Shown here piece by piece: positions 1 to 3,841 of a DNA stretch of 5,010 nt. Position numbers and translations under genes: made by a program. A model generated the notes under the pieces. It searched no databases and was not told the origin of the DNA. It saw only the letters and a program-made list of their open reading frames with translations. The stretch is from Myxococcales bacterium. Its GTDB lineage: Bacteria; Myxococcota_A; UBA9160; JALSIO01. The stretch lies in contig JALSIO010000155.1 of the NCBI GenBank assembly GCA_026989995.1, forward strand, positions 1-5,010, written 5' to 3'. Positions within the stretch are counted from its first letter, which is position 1; each line of letters starts with the position of its first letter.

Positions 1-1
1 C

Positions 2-763
2 GTGTTCCTGGACCTCATGGGCGAGTTCGTCGACCCGGACGACCCGCTCCGGGTGCTTCGGGCCGACCGCTTCGAAGGGCTCATGGGGCGCCTCGGGATC
101 GCCAACGATACGGAGGTGGTGGTCTACGACGACCGCGGCGGCCTGTGGGCCGCCCGGCTCTGGTGGGCCCTCCGCTACTACGGCCACGAACGCGTGCGCC
201 TGCTCGACGGCGGGCTCGCCCGCTGGCGGGCGCTCGGGTTTCCCGTCGAACGCGGCGGAGTCGCGCCGCCTTCCGCCTCGTTTCGGGCCCGGGTGGTTCC
301 CGAGCTCCGGATGGAACGGGGACAGGTCCTGGCGGCCCTCTCCGATCCGGACGTGGCGATCGTCGACGCCCTGCCGGAACCCTTCTACCGAGGGGAGGCG
401 CGCCTCTATCCCCATTGCCGGGCCGGCCACATCCCCGGGGCCTGCAATGTCCCCGCGCCCTCGCTTCTCGATCCCGAGCGGGGAACACTCCTGCCGGCGG
501 ATGCGCTCGAGGCGCGCTTCAGCCGGCTCGGGCTCCGCCCGGAGCGCCGCATCGTCACCTACTGTGGCGGCGGCGTCTTCGCCTCCTTCGTGCTCCTGGC
601 GCTCGCCTCCGCCGGTCGCCGGAGCGTGGCGCTCTACGACGCTTCCTGGGCGGAGTGGGGCGCAGATTCCGCGCTTCCGGTGGAGACGGGACCGGGCCCC
701 GAGGACGTGACGGAGGGGGCGGCCGCGACGGGCCCCCGGGGAGGAGAGCCATGGCGCGCGTGA
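2..763 (+). CDS. Thiosulfate/3-mercaptopyruvate-type sulfurtransferase (two rhodanese domains), 5' end cut off by the window
   Basis: The product should move a sulfane sulfur from thiosulfate or 3-mercaptopyruvate to an acceptor through a cysteine persulfide. The first visible residues (VFLDLMGEF) match the inside of a rhodanese N-terminal domain, so the GTG at base 2 is probably an internal Val codon and a few tens of residues are missing. The inactive N-terminal domain runs to about residue 85 (motifs VVVYDDRGGLWAARLWW and LLDGGLARW). The catalytic domain spans about 105-228, with RAGHIPGA at 140-147, the active-site loop CGGGVFAS at 188-195 (Cys188, codon 563-565) and the closing motif YDASWAEWG at 212-220. 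The six-residue loop after Cys resembles the mercaptopyruvate-type CGSGVTA more than a classical thiosulfate CRKGVTA loop, so substrate choice is uncertain. A low-complexity tail of about 23 residues follows the domain and overlaps the next gene by 13 bp. The family call is firm; the exact substrate is not. Confidence 0.93.
   Translation: MFLDLMGEFVDPDDPLRVLRADRFEGLMGRLGIANDTEVVVYDDRGGLWAARLWWALRYYGHERVRLLDGGLARWRALGFPVERGGVAPPSASFRARVVPELRMERGQVLAALSDPDVAIVDALPEPFYRGEARLYPHCRAGHIPGACNVPAPSLLDPERGTLLPADALEARFSRLGLRPERRIVTYCGGGVFASFVLLALASAGRRSVALYDASWAEWGADSALPVETGPGPEDVTEGAAATGPRGGEPWRA
738..746 (+). promoter_or_regulatory. Ribosome binding site of the AhpD-like gene, inside the upstream gene
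   Basis: GGGGAGGAG contains a full GGAGG core (740-744) that ends 6 nt before the ATG at 751. It lies within the last codons of the sulfurtransferase gene. It fixes the start of the downstream gene at 751, although that frame stays open far upstream, and suggests coupled translation. Confidence 0.7.
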
Positions 764-1335
764 AGCTGATCGATCCCGAGACGGCGGAGGGACGCACCCG
801 CGAGGTCTTCGAGCGGGTCCGGGCCTACTACAAGATGGTGCCGGGGCTGCAGAAGGCCCTCTGCCATCTCCCGGAAGTCACGGATGCCCTCTGGACGCTG
901 AGCCTCGCCACGGCGAGCGAGGGGAAGATCCGCGAGGAGCTCAAGCGCGTGTTCTTCGCGGTGACCGCCCACGAGGTCGAGTGCGAGTACTGCACCGCCG
1001 CCCACATGCTGGCGCTGCTCGGAAGGGAGTGGAGCCGCGAGGAGTGCGTGGAGGTGATCCGGGGGCGCCCGTCGCCGAGGCTGAGCGACAAGGAGAACGC
1101 GGCCGTGGAGTTCGCCCGGCGAGTGGCCCGGAGGCCCGCCGGGATTACTGACGACGACGTCGAGCGGCTGCGGGCGCACGGGTGGACCGATCCCGAGATC
1201 GTCGAGATCGTCGCCTCCGTGGCCCTCATGCGGTACACGACGACGGTCGCCAGCGCCCTGGACGTGCCCCTGGAGAAGGCGATGGAGGGCGTGGGCGTCG
1301 CCTGCGGGGTTCCGCTCGAGTCCCGGTCGGAGTAG
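751..1335 (+). CDS. AhpD-like / carboxymuconolactone decarboxylase-fold peroxidase-related protein
   Basis: A 194-residue all-helical protein of the alkylhydroperoxidase AhpD / CMD superfamily. Known members use a CXXC pair to reduce peroxides, or serve as uncharacterised redox proteins in the cytoplasm. The signature is CEYCTAAH at residues 78-85, giving Cys78, Cys81 and His85, at the usual place after a hydrophobic helix (KRVFFAVTAHEVE). Length fits the peroxidase-related subgroup, which is longer than the classical gamma-carboxymuconolactone decarboxylases. The start is set by a GGAGG site 6 nt upstream. The gene overlaps the sulfurtransferase by 13 bp, so the two probably share a transcript. 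At the position 12 residues before the first Cys, where AhpD has its proton-relay Glu, there is Arg66; the nearest acidic residues are Glu62/63 and Glu75/77. The fold assignment is strong; the physiological substrate is unknown. Confidence 0.88.
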   Translation: MARVKLIDPETAEGRTREVFERVRAYYKMVPGLQKALCHLPEVTDALWTLSLATASEGKIREELKRVFFAVTAHEVECEYCTAAHMLALLGREWSREECVEVIRGRPSPRLSDKENAAVEFARRVARRPAGITDDDVERLRAHGWTDPEIVEIVASVALMRYTTTVASALDVPLEKAMEGVGVACGVPLESRSE

Positions 1336-1338
1336 GGA

Positions 1339-1394
1339 GTGCCGCCTTCCGGTCCAGACGGCCGCGGAGCACCGCCCGGCCACCGGGGCGGCAC
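1339..1394 (+). other. Imperfect long hairpin after the AhpD-like gene; weak terminator candidate
   Basis: Arms GTGCCGCC (1339-1346) and GGCGGCAC (1387-1394) pair over 8 bp. Inside them CCGGT (1349-1353) pairs with ACCGG (1382-1386) after a two-base bulge, and GGCC (1360-1363) pairs with GGCC (1378-1381) closing a 14-nt loop. It begins 4 nt after the TAG stop ending at 1335. No T-run follows, so it is not a textbook intrinsic terminator. It may act as a stability or Rho-assisted end, or be chance pairing in GC-rich DNA. Confidence 0.35.
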
Positions 1395-1457
1395 CTCCGG
1401 CGGGCCGGGCATCCTGCCGGGCGCGGACGCCGATGGGCTCCGCCCACCGGGCCGAAA

Positions 1458-1480
1458 GGTGCGCGCCGGCGGGACGCACC
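1458..1480 (-). terminator. Candidate terminator hairpin downstream of the C-S lyase gene
   Basis: GGTGCG (1458-1463) pairs with CGCACC (1475-1480) over 6 bp, and the 11-nt loop contains a further self-complementary CGCCGGCG. Read on the minus strand, the hairpin starts about 22 nt after the stop codon of the lyase gene and is followed by TTTC. The T-tract is too short for a confident intrinsic terminator, so this is a tentative call. Confidence 0.35.
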
Positions 1481-1502
1481 CCCACCGGGCGGCCGGACCG
1501 CC

Positions 1503-2690
1503 CTAGGCGCGCCGGCGCAGCGCACGGGCCATGCGCCCGAGGATCTCGTCGAGGATGGCGCGGGAGGTGGCGAAGGTGATGCGGGCGAAGCCGCGGCCGG
1601 GCTCCCCGAAGTCGAGGCCCTCGCCGAGCGCCACCCCGGCCTGCTCCAGGAAGAAGCCGCGGGGGGTCGGGCGGAGGTCGAGCCGGCGAAAGTCGAGCCA
1701 GGCCAGGATGGCGGCCTCCGGCGGTGTGTAGCCCACCCCGGGCATCTCGGCCGCGACGAATTCCGCGATGTGCCGCCGGTTGGCGTCGAGGTAGCGGAGC
1801 ACCGCGTCGAGCCAGGGCTGCCCGGCGGACCAGGCGGCGAGCGTGGCCTCGATGCCGAGCAGGCCGAGCCCGCCCCGCAGGCTGCGGGGCACGCGGAGAA
1901 AGCGGTCGCGCAGGGCCTCGCTCCCGAAGATGGCCACGGCGCAGCGCAGCCCGGGGATGTTGAAGGCCTTGGTGGCCGAGGTCAGGGTCAGGGTGCGGGC
2001 GGCGATCTCCGGCGACAGCGTCGCGAAGGGAATGTGCCGGTGGCCCGGATAGACGAGATCCGCGTGGATTTCGTCGCTCACGACCACGAGGTCGCGTTCG
2101 AGGACGACCTCGGCGATCGCCGCGAGCTCCTCCCGGCGGAACACCCGGCCGCTCGGATTGTGCGGGTGGCAGAGCAGGAGAAGCCGGGTATCCGGTCCGC
2201 CCACGGCGCGGAGCCCGGCGATGTCGGGCACGTAGCCCCCCTCGCCGAGCACGAGCGGGTTCTCGTCGAGTCGGCGCCCCGTGTCGTGCACGGCCGCCAG
2301 GAAGGGCGGATAGATCGGCGTCTGCACCACCGCACCCTCGCCCGGGCGCGAGAGGGTCTCGAGGGCCACGTAGAGGCCCTGCACCACGTCGGTGATGACC
2401 TCGACCTGCTCGGGAACGATCTGCCAGCCGAAGCGCTCCGCCATCCGCCGCGCGGTGGCCTCGGGCAGACCGGTCCGGGCCGGCGGCAGCGGGTAGCCCA
2501 CATCGTCGAGCTCGAGCGCGCGTTCGAGCACGGCCCGCACCGGCGGCGCGAGCGGGAAGTCCATCTCCGCCACCCAGGCCGCGAGCGGCGCATCCGGCCC
2601 CTCGCCGAACAGGCGCCATTTCTCGCCGCGCCGCCGCCGGAGCCGGCGCAGATCGAGGTGGTCGAAGTCGAAGTCGCAGTGGCGGCCCAT
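1503..2690 (-). CDS. PatB/MalY-type PLP-dependent C-S lyase (cystathionine beta-lyase-like) of the class I/II aminotransferase fold
   Basis: A 395-residue fold-type I PLP enzyme. Characterised PatB/MalY relatives cleave cystathionine or other cysteine S-conjugates to a thiol, pyruvate and ammonia in the cytoplasm. The visible signature is complete: WVAEMDF (39-45), the cofactor-ring Tyr in TPIYPPF (124-130), HPHNPSGRVF (175-184) with Asn178, SDEIHADLVYPGHRHIPFA (205-223) with Asp206, the Schiff-base lysine in SATKAFNIPG (238-247) with Lys241 (codon 1968-1970), and a carboxylate-binding Arg370 in RITFATSRAIL. The DEIHADL and ATKAFNIPG motifs favour this subgroup over true transaminases. An arginine-rich stretch (LRRLRRRRGEKW) occupies the N-terminal segment. 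No Shine-Dalgarno sequence is seen before the ATG at 2690. The upstream lipoprotein gene stops 48 bp before it. An aminotransferase role cannot be excluded from sequence alone. Confidence 0.9.
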   Translation of the reverse strand: MGRHCDFDFDHLDLRRLRRRRGEKWRLFGEGPDAPLAAWVAEMDFPLAPPVRAVLERALELDDVGYPLPPARTGLPEATARRMAERFGWQIVPEQVEVITDVVQGLYVALETLSRPGEGAVVQTPIYPPFLAAVHDTGRRLDENPLVLGEGGYVPDIAGLRAVGGPDTRLLLLCHPHNPSGRVFRREELAAIAEVVLERDLVVVSDEIHADLVYPGHRHIPFATLSPEIAARTLTLTSATKAFNIPGLRCAVAIFGSEALRDRFLRVPRSLRGGLGLLGIEATLAAWSAGQPWLDAVLRYLDANRRHIAEFVAAEMPGVGYTPPEAAILAWLDFRRLDLRPTPRGFFLEQAGVALGEGLDFGEPGRGFARITFATSRAILDEILGRMARALRRRA

Positions 2691-2724
2691 GCCCGGGCGA
2701 GGATAGGGGGGCGCGGTCGGATGC

Positions 2725-2739
2725 GCCCCCGCCGGGGGC
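2725..2739 (-). other. Compact GC hairpin between the lipoprotein and C-S lyase genes
   Basis: GCCCCC (2725-2730) pairs perfectly with GGGGGC (2734-2739) around a 3-nt loop. On the minus strand it begins at the last base of the lipoprotein stop codon (2739-2741) and lies about 34 nt before the lyase ATG. No T-run follows. It could be an attenuator, an mRNA-end stabiliser, or chance in GC-rich DNA. Confidence 0.35.
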
Positions 2740-3083
2740 TAGCCGCGGCCCACCTTCCCGCCGAGGGAGTGGCAGTCGCCGCGGCTGGTGTAGCGGAGCC
2801 CGTCGCGGAGGCGGCACCGCACGATGTCGTCCTCGGGCCCCCGGTGCTCGAGGGCTTCCTCGATCCAGTCCCGGAGGTCTGCCGCCCGGTCCGCAACCCG
2901 GTCGAGCACAGAGGGCTCGCGCCGTCGGCCCGCCACCGGGTCGGGCTGCGGCGTCTCGGGCTTCTCGCTCCGCGAGAAGCGCTCGGCGCTCTCGCTGGCC
3001 CGGTCGAGCTCGTCCACCACGAAACAGCCCCCGAGAGAGAGGGCCGCGAGGAGCAGGACACCGATGGCCGGACCGGACCGCAT
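2739..3083 (-). CDS. Small predicted lipoprotein with a two-cysteine C-terminal motif; function unknown
   Basis: This 114-residue protein has a clear lipoprotein signal: a short Arg-containing start (MRSGPAIG), a hydrophobic core (VLLLAALSL) and a lipobox LGGC whose Cys20 would be acylated. The next residues (FVVDELD) contain no Asp at +2, so outer-membrane targeting is plausible by the E. coli rule. The middle (about 25-60) is charged and Pro-rich, probably a flexible linker, followed by an acidic helix (VLDRVADRAADLRDWIEEAL, 59-78). The C-terminus holds Cys90 and Cys104 in a CRLRDGLRYTSRGDC arrangement, which may form a disulfide in the periplasm. I do not recognise a named family. No clear ribosome binding site precedes the ATG, but the signal peptide starts properly there. 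It sits between fabZ-like and C-S lyase genes on the same strand. Confidence 0.8.
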   Translation of the reverse strand: MRSGPAIGVLLLAALSLGGCFVVDELDRASESAERFSRSEKPETPQPDPVAGRRREPSVLDRVADRAADLRDWIEEALEHRGPEDDIVRCRLRDGLRYTSRGDCHSLGGKVGRG

Positions 3084-3150
3084 CGGTTCGGGAATCGGCC
3101 GCCCCGGTCCCGGCCTTGAGGCCCGGCGGAGCCCCAGCCGCGTCGCCGCC

Positions 3151-3166
3151 GTGCGGGACCCCGCAC
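3151..3166 (-). other. Hairpin in the gap after the FabZ-like gene; weak terminator or repeat-element candidate
   Basis: GTGCGG (3151-3156) pairs perfectly with CCGCAC (3161-3166) around a 4-nt loop, 19 nt after the FabZ-like stop codon on the minus strand. The surrounding gap (3084-3185) also has CCCC/GGGG (3166-3169 and 3172-3175) and a GGCC-TTGA-GGCC stem (3113-3124). No T-tract follows, so an efficient intrinsic terminator is doubtful. Confidence 0.35.
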
Positions 3167-3185
3167 CCCTTGGGGATGACAGGGT

Positions 3186-3692
3186 CTAGGATGCGCCGCC
3201 CCCCCCCTCCGGGCCCCGGGCTCCCCGGATGCGCTCGCCGGCGACGGCCTGCACCTGCGCCTCGGCCACCCGCTGGTCGCCCACGAAGGCCTCGCAGCGG
3301 AAGCGCCACACGTTTCCCCGCCGGCGCAGGAGCTCCACCTCGAGGCGCAGCGTCTCGCCCGGGACCACCGGTCGGCGGAAGCGTACGTGGTCCGCGGAGG
3401 TGAAGTAGACCGACTGCTCCCCGCGGTGGTCCATGCTGTGGAAGGCGAGGACCCCTGCAGCCTGCGCGAGGGACTCGATGATCAGCACCCCCGGCAGGAT
3501 CGGCCGGCCCGGGAAGTGCCCGGCGAACCAGGGTTCGTCGGGCCGTACGTCGCGCTCGGCGACGAGCCTCCGCTCGCCCTCGATCGCGGTGACCCGATCG
3601 AGCAGGAGGAAGGGGGATCGGTGGGGGAGGTACTCCTCGATCGCCGCGCGGTCGAGCAGGGGGGCGCCGCGCGTGTCTCCTCCCGTGGCCAT
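3186..3692 (-). CDS. fabZ: FabZ-like (3R)-3-hydroxyacyl-[acyl-carrier-protein] dehydratase
   Basis: A 168-residue hot-dog-fold protein. FabZ removes water from 3-hydroxyacyl-ACP to give trans-2-enoyl-ACP in cytoplasmic fatty-acid elongation. Family motifs are intact: LPHRSPFLLLDRV (22-34), then AGHFPGRPILPGVLIIESLAQAAG (57-80 by position) with catalytic His59 and Glu73, then the strand FTSADHVRFRRPVVPG (97-112). Length is a little above the usual 140-150, with a short extra N-terminus and a Gly-rich, probably disordered tail (ARGPEGGGGAS). The frame is open 132 bp further upstream, but the ATG at 3692 is chosen because AAGGAG lies 9 nt before it and conserved sequence begins only after it. 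FabZ usually sits among lpxD/lpxA lipid A genes; here the neighbours are a protease and a lipoprotein, so this may be a second or specialised copy acting on other acyl chains. That last point is inference. Confidence 0.9.
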   Translation of the reverse strand: MATGGDTRGAPLLDRAAIEEYLPHRSPFLLLDRVTAIEGERRLVAERDVRPDEPWFAGHFPGRPILPGVLIIESLAQAAGVLAFHSMDHRGEQSVYFTSADHVRFRRPVVPGETLRLEVELLRRRGNVWRFRCEAFVGDQRVAEAQVQAVAGERIRGARGPEGGGGAS

Positions 3693-3701
3693 GGGCCCTC
3701 G

Positions 3702-3707
3702 CTCCTT
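3702..3707 (-). promoter_or_regulatory. Ribosome binding site that sets the FabZ-like start
   Basis: On the minus strand AAGGAG lies 9 nt before the ATG at 3692. The two alternative in-frame starts upstream (3713 and 3824) have no comparable site, which decides the start. Confidence 0.65.
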
Positions 3708-3795
3708 CCCCATCCCTGGCGTGCGATCGCGGTGCCGTGCCGGGACTCTGGCCGCGGAGGCGGCGCGATGCTCCGGCAGTCCGGGGCGGCGGCCG

Positions 3796-3824
3796 ATTGT
3801 AGCTGGCGGCCTGCAGCCTTCCAC
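3796..3824 (-). promoter_or_regulatory. Candidate sigma-70-type promoter for the fabZ-like gene and those after it
   Basis: On the minus strand TACAAT (3801 down to 3796) matches the -10 consensus TATAAT at five of six bases. A weak -35 candidate GTGGAA (3824 down to 3819; three of six to TTGACA) lies 17 bp upstream. Transcription would start near 3789, leaving a leader of about 97 nt before the ATG at 3692. The A/T-rich hexamer stands out in otherwise very GC-rich DNA and lies in the 149-bp gap after the protease gene, where a promoter is expected. Confidence 0.35.
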
Positions 3825-3841
3825 GCAGGGGGGTGCTGGCG

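Larger units (their letters stand above)
1336..1502. other. Convergent intergenic region, GC-rich, no gene seen
   Basis: These 167 bp separate the tail-to-tail ends of the plus-strand pair and the minus-strand C-S lyase gene. No coding sequence or RNA gene is recognisable. The stretch contains two hairpin candidates, one near each gene end, plus short direct repeats such as CCCACCGGGC (1443-1452 and 1481-1490) and GCCGGGC. These are the only structures I can support. Confidence 0.6.

Noticed and set aside
145..750. Upstream extension of the AhpD-like frame
   Set aside because: This part overlaps the sulfurtransferase catalytic domain in another frame and is Arg/Pro-rich. The strong ribosome site and family alignment place the start at 751.
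1182..3119. A 645-codon open frame on the plus strand
   Set aside because: It is antisense to the C-S lyase and lipoprotein genes, has biased composition, and shows no domain.
3693..3824. Upstream extension of the FabZ-like frame to 3824
   Set aside because: The extra 44 residues are Arg/Pro-rich and unlike FabZ; AAGGAG sits correctly for the ATG at 3692, and the extension would run through the candidate promoter.
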